From JAWLCA01 sp050485905 (GTDB lineage: Bacteria; Pseudomonadota; Alphaproteobacteria; Rhodobacterales; Rhodobacteraceae): 47,649 nt of DNA. Below are positions 39,778 to 47,007 of the stretch, piece after piece. The stretch spans positions 1-47,649 of the forward strand of contig JBJHCH010000011.1 in assembly GCA_050485905.1 (NCBI GenBank), in the 5' to 3' direction. The notes beneath the pieces are model-generated. The model was given only the letters and a program-made list of their open reading frames with translations. It did no database searches and had not been told where the DNA came from. How positions within the stretch are numbered: the stretch's first letter is position 1; each line of letters opens with the position of its first letter. The translations under genes and the position numbers were made by a program.

Positions 39778-40893
39778 CTACTCCACCCCGCCCCGCGACA
39801 GCCGTTTCGCCTGCCTTGCCACCTGCGCCTCGCGGGTCAGCGCGGCCATGCGGAAGAAGCCGTGGACCATCTTGGAATAGGGCATCAGCAGGAAGAACGC
39901 GAGCACCGCACCCAGATGCAGCGCCAGCAGCATGGGCACCCAGCCGGTCCCGGTGGCGGCGTAGAGCACCAGCCCGGTCAGGCTGACGAAGAACAGCAGC
40001 GCCACGAATCCCATCTCGCCGCCCCAGACCCGCCGCGCCCCAAGCGCCGGATCGGCCTTCAGCTTCAGCCAGATCAGCCAGCCGGTGCCCGCGCACAGCA
40101 GCAATCCCCCCGGTATCCCCAGCAGCTTCGGCAGGCTGAAGAGGCCGTATGGCGCCTCCATGCCAAATCCGTAATGCATCACCGTGCCCGCGCTGGTCGC
40201 CGCGAAACACAGCAGGAACCCGTAGAGCGTCGCCTGATGCGCCTGCCGCCGGGCGTCGGAGAACCGGTCCTCCACCTCGAAATTGCAGCCCTGCCCCTGC
40301 CCGCCGTCCAGGTTCTTCATCCGCCCGGCCGACCTCACCGCCGCGTGCAGATCGGCCAGCGTCACCCGCCCGCCGTTCACCGTCCGCCAGTAGTCGCGCA
40401 GCCCCAGCCCGATCACCGCCAGCGGCGCCAGAAAGGCGGGCGTGAAGATCGCCACCATCGCCGCATGGCTCAGATAGGCATAGAACCCCTCGCCCGACTC
40501 CGGCCGCAGCGCCGCCAGCGCCAGAAACAGCAGCGCCAGCCCGGCGACCAGCGCACCCGCCAGCGCCACGCCGCTTTCGGAGAACAGCCGCACCATCCCG
40601 GCCGGGCGGATATGGGTCTGCCAGCTGTCCTGCCGCACCTCGGCCAGCACCGCCGGCAGGTTCAGCGCGAACTCATGCGGCGGCACATACTGGCAGGCGT
40701 AATAGCAGCCCCGGCAGTTGTGGCACAGGTTGGCAAGCTGCGTGATGTCGCCATGGCTGAAGGCCCGTTGCCGGTTGATCGCGGGAAAGACGGCGCAATA
40801 GCCCTCGCAATAGCGGCAGGCGTTGCAGATCTCGATCTGCCGCCGCGCCTCGCGGATCGTGTCGAGCGACGTGTCGGGCGATGTGTCAAACAT
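39778..40893 (-). CDS. tcuB: Tricarballylate utilisation protein B (membrane Fe-S electron carrier)
   Basis: This 371-residue membrane protein has an N-terminal ferredoxin-like domain with two cysteine clusters (ICNACRYCEGYCAVFP and LCHNCRGCYYACQYVPP), predicted to hold [4Fe-4S] centres. About six transmembrane helices follow (about 110-350) with the family segment GCNFEVEDRFSDARRQAHQ and conserved His residues suited to heme or quinone contact. In Salmonella TcuB re-oxidises the FADH2 of TcuA and passes electrons to the quinone pool. It overlaps tcuA by 8 bp, and convergent spacing to the secreted-protein gene is 9 bp. No promoter of its own is needed. Confidence 0.93.
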   Translation of the reverse strand: MFDTSPDTSLDTIREARRQIEICNACRYCEGYCAVFPAINRQRAFSHGDITQLANLCHNCRGCYYACQYVPPHEFALNLPAVLAEVRQDSWQTHIRPAGMVRLFSESGVALAGALVAGLALLFLALAALRPESGEGFYAYLSHAAMVAIFTPAFLAPLAVIGLGLRDYWRTVNGGRVTLADLHAAVRSAGRMKNLDGGQGQGCNFEVEDRFSDARRQAHQATLYGFLLCFAATSAGTVMHYGFGMEAPYGLFSLPKLLGIPGGLLLCAGTGWLIWLKLKADPALGARRVWGGEMGFVALLFFVSLTGLVLYAATGTGWVPMLLALHLGAVLAFFLLMPYSKMVHGFFRMAALTREAQVARQAKRLSRGGVE

Positions 40894-42280
40894 GGGCAGC
40901 AGCCCCCCTTCCCGCGATGCGGCCGAAAACCGTGCCGATGGTCATGCCGAACCCGGCCAGATAGCCCTGGCCGAGGATCGAGCCCGCCATGATCTCCCCC
41001 GCCGCCCAGACATTGGCCAGCGGCCCGGCGGCGGTATGCACCCGCGCCGCCGCGTCCACCTTCAGCCCCAGATAGGTGAAGGTCACGCCGGGTCGCAGCG
41101 CGTAGCCATAGAAGGGCGGGGTATCGATCGGCCGCGCCCAGTTGGTCTTGGGCGGCTCCAGCCCCTCGGTCGCCACGCCGTCCAGTTCGGTCGGGTGGAA
41201 GGTGCCGGGGCGGCAGGCGGCGTTGAACGCTTCCACCGTTTCCTTCAGCTTCGCACCCGAAATCCCCAGCGCCTGCCCCAGCCCCTCCACCGTGTCGGCC
41301 TTCACCGGCGGAAAGACCGAGGGCATGAACAGATCGAGGCTTTTCGCGTCGATCACCGCATAGCCCACCTGATCGGGCTGCGCGGCCACCAGCCGGCCCC
41401 AGATCGCATAGCGTTTCGGCCAGACATCCTGCCCCTCGTCATAGAACCGCTCGCCGTCGCGGTTCACGACGATGGAAAACGGCACGCAATCCAGCCGCGT
41501 GACGATGCCGCCGTCGTATTTCGGCGCGCGCCCGTCGATGGCCACCGCGTGGCACTGCGTCGGGTCACCCACGCTTTCCGCGCCCTGATCCAGCATGTCG
41601 CGCAGCACCACGCCGCGATTGTAGGGCGTGCCCCGGATCAGGAAATTCGCCGCCGCCGGCCCCCAGGCCCGCGTCAGCCAGTCCAGATCCGCCTGAAACC
41701 CGCCCGAGGCCAGGACGACTGCCCGCCCCTCGATCCGGTGCGTCTGCCCGGCGATCCGCGCCTCCAGATGGGTGAAATGCTCGCCCTCGATCCCCACATG
41801 CGTCACCTCGGCCTCATAGGCCACCGTCACGCCCAGATCCTCGGCCGTGGCGTAATAGGCATTCACCAGCGCCTTGCCGCCGCCGAGGAAAAAGGCGTTG
41901 GTGCGGCTGAGCGACAGCGTGCCGGACAGCGAGGGCTGAAACCGCACCCCGTTCTCCTTCATCCACGGCAGGCAGGCTTCGCTTTCACGGATCGCCATGC
42001 GCGCCAGCCCCTCGTCGGTCTTGCCGCCGGTCACCAGCATCAGGTCGTCGAAATATTCCTCCTCGCCATAGCTGTCGGTCAGCGGGTCCATCGGGCCGGC
42101 ATGCATGCAGCGGAAGTTGCGGGTGTGGCGCGAATTGCCGCCGCGATAGACCTTTGGCGCGGCCTCAAGAATCAGCACCCGCCGCCCCGCCCGCGCGGCG
42201 GTGATCGCGGCGCACAGCGCGGCATTGCCGCCGCCCACCACGACCACATCCCAGGGGCCGGTCAGATCGGTCTTGGCCAT
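40886..42280 (-). CDS. tcuA: FAD-dependent tricarballylate dehydrogenase
   Basis: This 464-residue flavoprotein oxidises tricarballylate to cis-aconitate in Salmonella. The FAD fold begins VVVVGGGNAALCAAITAAR and continues APKVYRGGNSRHTRNFRCMHAG, a TcuA hallmark. Fumarate-reductase-type FAD/substrate motifs lie in VLASGGFQADLDWL, LIRGTPYNRG and the C-terminal GEIMAGSILGQGYLAGFG. It is coupled to tcuB downstream (8-bp overlap) and lies 3 bp after the GntR gene. The true substrate could be another tricarboxylate or a related acid produced by the neighbouring operon. Confidence 0.93.
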   Translation of the reverse strand: MAKTDLTGPWDVVVVGGGNAALCAAITAARAGRRVLILEAAPKVYRGGNSRHTRNFRCMHAGPMDPLTDSYGEEEYFDDLMLVTGGKTDEGLARMAIRESEACLPWMKENGVRFQPSLSGTLSLSRTNAFFLGGGKALVNAYYATAEDLGVTVAYEAEVTHVGIEGEHFTHLEARIAGQTHRIEGRAVVLASGGFQADLDWLTRAWGPAAANFLIRGTPYNRGVVLRDMLDQGAESVGDPTQCHAVAIDGRAPKYDGGIVTRLDCVPFSIVVNRDGERFYDEGQDVWPKRYAIWGRLVAAQPDQVGYAVIDAKSLDLFMPSVFPPVKADTVEGLGQALGISGAKLKETVEAFNAACRPGTFHPTELDGVATEGLEPPKTNWARPIDTPPFYGYALRPGVTFTYLGLKVDAAARVHTAAGPLANVWAAGEIMAGSILGQGYLAGFGMTIGTVFGRIAGRGAAAHV

Positions 42281-42283
42281 TCC

Positions 42284-43009
42284 TCAGACCTCGACCGCCG
42301 CGTCGGTGTCGTCCTGCACCCCGGCATCGCGCAACTGCCGCAGCCGCATCAGCTGCGCCATTTCGATATGGCTGCGCATCGCCAGTTCCGCCTCGTCCAT
42401 GTCGCGCGCGGCCAGCGCCTTCAGGATGCGCCCGTGCTCCAGCAGCGCCTGTTCGGCGCGGTCGGGATTCGCCAGCGTGCTGGGGCCAAGGATCAGCAGC
42501 GTGCGCTGCAGCGTCGCCATCGCGCGCGACAGGAAGCGGTTGCGCGCCGCGTTCAGCAGCGTGGCGTGGAACTGCCGGTTCAGCCGCCCGGTGCGTTCGG
42601 GGTCGTCCACCGCCCCCGCCATCTCCAGGTTCAGCGCCTTCAGCTCGGCCAGTTCCACCTCCGACGCGCCCCGCGCCGCCATCCGCGCCGCCGTGCCCTC
42701 CAGCACCGACCGCATCTCGTACAGCTCCATCACCTCGGCATGGTCCAGCCGGCGCAGCGCCGCGCCGCTGCGCGCCTCGTGCACCACCAGCCCCTCGCCC
42801 TCCAGCCGCCGGATCGCCTCGCGGACGGGGGTGCGGCTGATCCCCAGCCGGGCGGCGAGGTCTGCCTCGCGCAGGCGCGCGCCGGGGGGCAGGCGGCCGG
42901 TCCGGATCTCGTCCAGCAGGCGGTCATAGGGGCTGCGGCCCTGCGGCGGCGTCACCCCTGCCGGGTCCTCGGCGGGCGGTTCCAGCGGGTCGAATGCAGT
43001 GTCGGTCAT
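42284..43009 (-). CDS. GntR-family (FCD-type) transcriptional regulator of the tcu cluster
   Basis: This 241-residue regulator has an N-terminal winged helix (about 25-95: RTGRLPPGARLREADLAARLG, quoted in part as LREADLAARLGISRTPVREA). A C-terminal all-helical FCD ligand domain (about 100-225) has RSVLEGTAARMAA, RQFHATLLNAARN and EHGRILKALAARD supplying the Asp/His metal-binding positions of FCD domains. The start at 43009 is chosen because AGGA lies upstream and because the repeats at 43035-43137 are then left as operator. Longer upstream reading would run through them. It is co-directional with tcuAB and divergent from the transporter gene. Salmonella uses a LysR regulator (TcuR) instead. 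Confidence 0.93.
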   Translation of the reverse strand: MTDTAFDPLEPPAEDPAGVTPPQGRSPYDRLLDEIRTGRLPPGARLREADLAARLGISRTPVREAIRRLEGEGLVVHEARSGAALRRLDHAEVMELYEMRSVLEGTAARMAARGASEVELAELKALNLEMAGAVDDPERTGRLNRQFHATLLNAARNRFLSRAMATLQRTLLILGPSTLANPDRAEQALLEHGRILKALAARDMDEAELAMRSHIEMAQLMRLRQLRDAGVQDDTDAAVEV

Positions 43010-43034
43010 GGCGCGTTCCTGCGGCGATTTCGGG

Positions 43035-43137
43035 CGGATTGTATCCAAGCGTATACACGCGGATCCCATTGGATACAAGATTCGGGTTGCAAATTGTATC
43101 CAAGCGTATACAAGCGTATACCAGCGGATACAATCCG
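43035..43137. promoter_or_regulatory. Tandem GTATAC-type operator array between tcu-gntR and the membrane-protein gene
   Basis: Two modules, each opening TTGTATCCAA-GCGTATAC and closing GGATACAA, lie at about 43039-43077 and 43093-43134. The motifs recur at about 10-bp steps (TTGTATCCAA, GCGTATACAA, GCGTATACCA, GCGGATACAA in the second module), so they face the same side of the helix. The whole array is framed by a perfect 12-bp inverted repeat, CGGATTGTATCC (43035-43046) and GGATACAATCCG (43126-43137). FCD/FadR-type GntR proteins bind short GT-N-AC palindromes, so this is the probable multi-site operator controlling both divergent units. Confidence 0.85.
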
Positions 43138-43160
43138 AGCCACCGAAAGCCGGGCATCCC

Positions 43161-44192
43161 ATGGCCATCTTCACCCTTCGACGCGCCCTTACGCTGGCGA
43201 TTGCCGCGGCCGGAACCGCGGCCTTCTGGGCCGCGGATCTGCCGCTGCCGTTCCTGTTCGGGCCGATGGCCTTCTGCCTGATCGCGGCGCTGGCCGGGGT
43301 GCGGCTGCAGGGGATGGGGCAGGTCAGCGTCGGCGCGCGGACCATTCTGGGCGTGGCCGTCGGCGCCTCGATCACGCCAGAGGTTGTGGCGCAGCTTCCC
43401 AGCATGGCGGCGTCGGTCGCGCTGATACCGCTATATATTGTGATGATCGGGCTGATCGGGGTGCCGTTCTTTCAGCGCGTCTGCGGCTTCGACCGGGTGA
43501 CGGCCTTCTACGCCGCGATGCCGGGGGGGCTGCAGGACATGATCCTGTTCGGCAAGGAGGCCGGCGGCGACGTGCGCGCCCTGTCGCTGATCCATGCCAC
43601 GCGGGTGCTGATCATCGTCACCATCGCGCCGATCATCCTGACCGGATTCTACGGCGTCGAACTGACCGCCCCCATCGGCGCCCCGGCGCTGGACGTGCCG
43701 ATCCGCGAGCTTCTCCTGATGATCGCCGTCGCCCTGATCGGCTGGAAGGGGGGCGAACGGATCGGCCTCTTCGGCGCCGCCATCCTCGGCCCCCTGATCC
43801 TCGCCGCCGTGCTGTCGCTGACCGATCTGCTGCACTACCGCCCGCCGGCCGAGGCGATTCTGGCGGCGCAGTATTTCATCGGCATCGGAATCGGCGTGCA
43901 TTACGTGGGCGTCACCTGGCGCGAGTTGCAGAAGGACGTGGCCGCCGGCGTGGCCTTTGCGGTGGTTCTGGCGATCCTGGCCACCGGGTTCACCGTGGTC
44001 GTCACGATGGCGGGGCTGGCCAACCCGGTGGAGGCGTTCCTGGCCTTCGCCCCCGGCGGGCAGGCGGAAATGACCGTGCTGGCCATCGTGGTCGGGGCCG
44101 ATCTGGGCTTCGTGGTGGTGCATCATCTGGCGCGGATCGTGCTGGTCATCACCGGGGCGCCCATCGTGGCGCGGATGGGGGGGCGACGATGA
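43161..44192 (+). CDS. AbrB-family integral membrane protein, probable small-acid transporter
   Basis: This 343-residue membrane protein with about ten hydrophobic segments belongs to the AbrB/COG3180 family (unrelated to the Bacillus DNA-binding AbrB). Repeated halves carry the family pattern LPLPFLFGPMAFCLIAAL and AMPGGLQDMILFGKEAG, and near the C-terminus LAFAPGGQAEMTVLAI. Members are often next to tricarboxylate or organic-acid genes, and transport is suspected but not proven. The start at 43161 places the operator array outside the gene, although no clear ribosome site is seen. Its stop overlaps the dehydrogenase start (ATGA). It may take the place of TcuC, the tricarballylate permease of Salmonella. 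Confidence 0.87.
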   Translation: MAIFTLRRALTLAIAAAGTAAFWAADLPLPFLFGPMAFCLIAALAGVRLQGMGQVSVGARTILGVAVGASITPEVVAQLPSMAASVALIPLYIVMIGLIGVPFFQRVCGFDRVTAFYAAMPGGLQDMILFGKEAGGDVRALSLIHATRVLIIVTIAPIILTGFYGVELTAPIGAPALDVPIRELLLMIAVALIGWKGGERIGLFGAAILGPLILAAVLSLTDLLHYRPPAEAILAAQYFIGIGIGVHYVGVTWRELQKDVAAGVAFAVVLAILATGFTVVVTMAGLANPVEAFLAFAPGGQAEMTVLAIVVGADLGFVVVHHLARIVLVITGAPIVARMGGRR

Positions 44193-45142
44193 AGATAGCG
44201 GTTCTGGACGATTACGCGGGCCGGGCGCTCGATCTGGCCGACTGGTCGGGGCTGGACGTGACGGTGTTCCGCGACACCATCACCGGCCCGGCGCTGGTGG
44301 ACCGGCTGGCCCCGTTTCAGGTGGTCTGCGTGATGCGCGAACGCACGCCGCTGCCGGCGGATGTGATCGACACCCTGCCGAACCTGCGCCTGATCGTGAC
44401 CACCGGCCCGCGCAACCTGTCCATCGACGTGGACGCCGCACAGGCGCGCGGCATCACCGTCTACGGCACGCAATCGCGCAAGACCACCACGTCGGAACTG
44501 GCGATGCTGCTGATCCTGGCCCTGAACCGCCGCCTGCTGCCAGAGGTCGAAAGCCTGACGGCGGGCGGCTGGCAGGCCGGGCTGGGCCGCGATCTGGCCG
44601 GGCTGACGCTGGGGCTGGTGGGCTTGGGCAATATCGGCGCGCAGATGGCGGCGCTGGGCTGCGCCTTCGGGATGGAGGTGGCCGCGTGGTCGGCGAACCT
44701 GACCGACAGCCGCTGCGAGGAGGTCGGCGCACGGCGCTGCGAAACGCTGGAGGATCTGATGGCCGCGTCCGACGCGGTGTCGGTGCATCTGGTGCTGTCG
44801 GATCGCTCGCGCGGGCTGATCGGGGCGGATGCCTTTGCGGCGATGCGGCCCGGCGCGGTGTTCGTCAACACCTCTCGCGCGCCCATCGTGGATACCGCCG
44901 CCCTGATCGCGGGGCTGGAGGAGGGGCGCCCGGCGATGGCGGGGCTGGACGTGTTCGATACCGAGCCGCTGCCCGCCGACGATCCGCTGATGCAGGCAGC
45001 GGCGCGGCTTGGCGGCCGGCTGCTGCTGACGCCGCATCTGGGCTACACCACCGAGGCGACGTTCCGCCTGTTCTACACCCAGACGGTGGAGGCGGTGCGG
45101 GCGTGGATGGATGGCACGCCGGTGCGGGTGATTTCGGGGTAG
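44189..45142 (+). CDS. D-2-hydroxyacid dehydrogenase (NAD-dependent)
   Basis: This 317-residue oxidoreductase interconverts a 2-keto acid and a D-2-hydroxy acid. The Rossmann motif is LGLVGLGNIGAQMA. The catalytic Arg lies in VNTSRAPIVD, the Glu in DVFDTEPLP and the His in LTPHLGYTT. The NAD-binding acidic residue after the second strand is replaced (AAWSANLTD), which may shift the preference towards NADP. It is coupled to the AbrB-family membrane protein by an ATGA overlap, so uptake and oxidation of a hydroxyacid are likely linked under GntR control. 132 bp follow before the aminotransferase gene, with no clear feature. Confidence 0.92.
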   Translation: MKIAVLDDYAGRALDLADWSGLDVTVFRDTITGPALVDRLAPFQVVCVMRERTPLPADVIDTLPNLRLIVTTGPRNLSIDVDAAQARGITVYGTQSRKTTTSELAMLLILALNRRLLPEVESLTAGGWQAGLGRDLAGLTLGLVGLGNIGAQMAALGCAFGMEVAAWSANLTDSRCEEVGARRCETLEDLMAASDAVSVHLVLSDRSRGLIGADAFAAMRPGAVFVNTSRAPIVDTAALIAGLEEGRPAMAGLDVFDTEPLPADDPLMQAAARLGGRLLLTPHLGYTTEATFRLFYTQTVEAVRAWMDGTPVRVISG

Positions 45143-45274
45143 GGACATCTCGTAGACGGGGGCGCGACCGACCGAGGTGGGCGCGGCCCTCTCCATACGC
45201 CGGGTCTCGATACCGCCACCCCCTTCCCCCCGCCCGCGCCGCGGCCTAACCTCTCCCCGCAGCAGGGGACCGCA

Positions 45275-46180
45275 ATGACCGAGACCGACCACGTCACCAC
45301 CCATCAGGCCGAGGATGACGCCCGCAACGAGGCCATCCTGATCCACGTCAACGGCGCCCTGAAACCGCGGGCCGAGGCGCTGGTCTCGGTCTACGATTCC
45401 GGCTTCATGCTGGGCGACGGCGTGTGGGAGGGGCTGCGGCTCTACAACACCCGCTGGGCCTTTCTGGACGAACACATCGCCCGGCTGTTCGAGGCGGCCA
45501 AGGCCATCGATCTGGATATCGGCCGCACCCCCGATCAGGTGGCGCAGGCGCTGGAGGAAACCCGCGCCGCGAACGGCATGGAAACCGACGCCCATGCCCG
45601 GCTGATGGTCACGCGCGGGGTGAAGCATCGCCCGTTCCAGCACCCCTCGCTGTCCCGCTCCGGCCCCAGCTTCGTCATCATCATGGAACACTCGCGCCCG
45701 AAAATCCCGCGCCCGATCCGGCTGGCCACGGTGCCGCATCTGCGCGGCCTGCCGATGACGCAGGATCCAAAGCTCAATTCCCATTCCAAGCTGAACTGCA
45801 TCCTCGCCTGCATCGCCGCCGAAAAGGCCGGTGCCGACGAGGCGCTGATGCTGGATGTCCATGGCTTCGTGAACACCACCAACGCCTGCAACTTCTTCAT
45901 CGTGCGGCGGGGCGAAGTGTGGACCAGCACCGGCGACTACTGCATGAACGGGATCACGCGCCAGAAGGTCATAGACCTCTGCCGCCAGAACGGCATCCCG
46001 GTGTACGAGCGGAACTTTTCGCTGGTGGATACCTACGGCGCCGACGAGGCCTTCCTGACCGGCACCTTCGGCGCCCAGACCCCGGTCGGCAGCATCGACG
46101 GGCGGCAGATCGGCACCGGGCAGATGGGGCCGGTGACGGCGCGGCTGCGTGACCTCTACAAGCGGTTGGTGGGCGCATGA
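45275..46180 (+). CDS. Class IV aminotransferase (branched-chain/D-amino-acid type)
   Basis: This 301-residue PLP enzyme of fold type IV has an N-terminal domain with SVYDSGFMLGDGVWEGLRLYN, characteristic of the family (quoted in part as SGFMLGDGVWEGLR). A large domain follows with RLMVTRGVKH, DPKLNSHSKLNCILACIAA (one of its lysines binds PLP) and GFVNTTNACNFFIV. The phosphate-binding LTGTFGAQTPVG lies near the C-terminus. It transfers an amino group between a branched-chain-like or other amino acid and 2-oxoglutarate. The exact substrate is open: ilvE, pyruvate D-transaminase and 4-amino-4-deoxychorismate lyase share the fold. The stop overlaps the sulfotransferase-like start. Confidence 0.9.
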   Translation: MTETDHVTTHQAEDDARNEAILIHVNGALKPRAEALVSVYDSGFMLGDGVWEGLRLYNTRWAFLDEHIARLFEAAKAIDLDIGRTPDQVAQALEETRAANGMETDAHARLMVTRGVKHRPFQHPSLSRSGPSFVIIMEHSRPKIPRPIRLATVPHLRGLPMTQDPKLNSHSKLNCILACIAAEKAGADEALMLDVHGFVNTTNACNFFIVRRGEVWTSTGDYCMNGITRQKVIDLCRQNGIPVYERNFSLVDTYGADEAFLTGTFGAQTPVGSIDGRQIGTGQMGPVTARLRDLYKRLVGA

Positions 46181-46896
46181 ACATCGCCATGTGGTCCGGC
46201 CCGCGGAACCTGTCCACCGCGATGATGTATGCCTTCGCCGCCCGCGGCGATTGCGCCGTGTGGGATGAGCCGTTCTATGCCGCCTATCTGCGGGCGACGG
46301 GCCTGGACCACCCGATGCGCGACGCGATCCTGACGGCGCATGAGGGCGATGCCGACCGCGTGGCGGCGGCCTGCGCCGCACCCGCGCCCCGTGGGCAGCC
46401 GCATTTCTACCAGAAGCACATGGCCCAGCACATGGTGGCGGGCATGCCGCTCGACTGGGCCGATCATGTCGCCAATGTCTTCCTGATCCGCCACCCGGCC
46501 CGCGTGGTGGCCAGCTACGCCAAGAAGCGTGAGGGGCCGACCGAGGTTGACCTCGGCTTTCGCCGTCAGGCAGAGCTGTTCGACCGGATGGCCGACCGGC
46601 AGGGCCGGGCGCCGGTGGTGATCGACAGCACCGACATCCGCGCCGACCCGGCGGGGATGCTGGACAGGCTGTGCGCGGCGCTGGGCCTGCCGTTCAGCGA
46701 CCGGATGCTGCACTGGCCCGCCGGGCCGAAACCCGATGACGGCGCCTGGGCACCGCACTGGTACGGCGCCGTCCACCGCTCAACGGGGTTCGAGGGCGCC
46801 GAGGGGCCGCTGCCCGACCTGCCCCCCGCCTATGCCGATCTGGCCGCCGCCTGCCTGCCGCATTACGAGGCGCTGCGCGCCCGCGCGCTGGGTTGA
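46177..46896 (+). CDS. Sulfotransferase-family P-loop protein
   Basis: This 239-residue protein begins MNIAMWSGPRNLSTAMMYAF, where SGPRNLST corresponds to the 5'-PAPS phosphosulfate-binding loop of sulfotransferases. VFLIRHPARVVASYAKK is the 3'-phosphate-binding RxP..xxS element. A WDEPFYAAYL motif near residue 30 is typical of a bacterial subgroup often annotated as sulfotransferase or branched-chain aminotransferase-like. The acceptor is unknown. Start and stop codons overlap with the aminotransferase (ATGA, 46177-46180), a pairing that looks conserved by design. The downstream gap contains a terminator for the opposite strand and copy 3 of the repeat. Confidence 0.88.
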   Translation: MNIAMWSGPRNLSTAMMYAFAARGDCAVWDEPFYAAYLRATGLDHPMRDAILTAHEGDADRVAAACAAPAPRGQPHFYQKHMAQHMVAGMPLDWADHVANVFLIRHPARVVASYAKKREGPTEVDLGFRRQAELFDRMADRQGRAPVVIDSTDIRADPAGMLDRLCAALGLPFSDRMLHWPAGPKPDDGAWAPHWYGAVHRSTGFEGAEGPLPDLPPAYADLAAACLPHYEALRARALG

Positions 46897-46905
46897 CCCG
46901 GCAGC

Positions 46906-46929
46906 AAAAGGGGCGCCGTCTGGCGCCCC
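46906..46929 (-). terminator. Rho-independent terminator for argG
   Basis: GGGGCGCC (46910-46917) pairs with GGCGCCCC (46922-46929) around loop GTCT. On the minus strand the hairpin is followed by TTTT (46906-46909), giving a classic terminator for argG transcription. Copy 3 of the repeat lies between the argG stop and this hairpin, so it would be part of the argG mRNA. Confidence 0.8.
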
Positions 46930-46933
46930 GAAC

Positions 46934-47007
46934 GGTTAAGTGCAGGTTAACAGAAAATGCGAAATCGAGCGATTTCAGTCAGTTGAGTTTTTGTGCACGC
47001 GTGCACA
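46934..47007. repeat. Intergenic repeat, copy 3, ending in palindrome TGTGCACGCGTGCACA
   Basis: GGTTAA begins at 46934 and the 16-bp palindrome lies at 46992-47007, the same 58-bp offset as copies 1 and 2. This copy keeps a full TTAA-N7-TTAAC (46936-46951) and has a GAAATCG-ag-CGATTTC stem in its middle. It lacks the third half-site and the GATTC. The palindrome ends one base before the argG stop codon (47008), placing the element at the very start of the argG 3' untranslated region. Confidence 0.85.

Noticed and set aside
43161..44192. AbrB-family gene as a DNA-binding transition-state regulator
   Set aside because: The protein is an integral membrane protein with about ten helices. The shared name is a database legacy.
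40823..45142. A 1439-codon plus-strand open frame
   Set aside because: Only its last 317 codons (44189-45142) encode a recognisable protein. The rest is antisense to tcuB, tcuA and gntR or out of frame with the membrane-protein gene.
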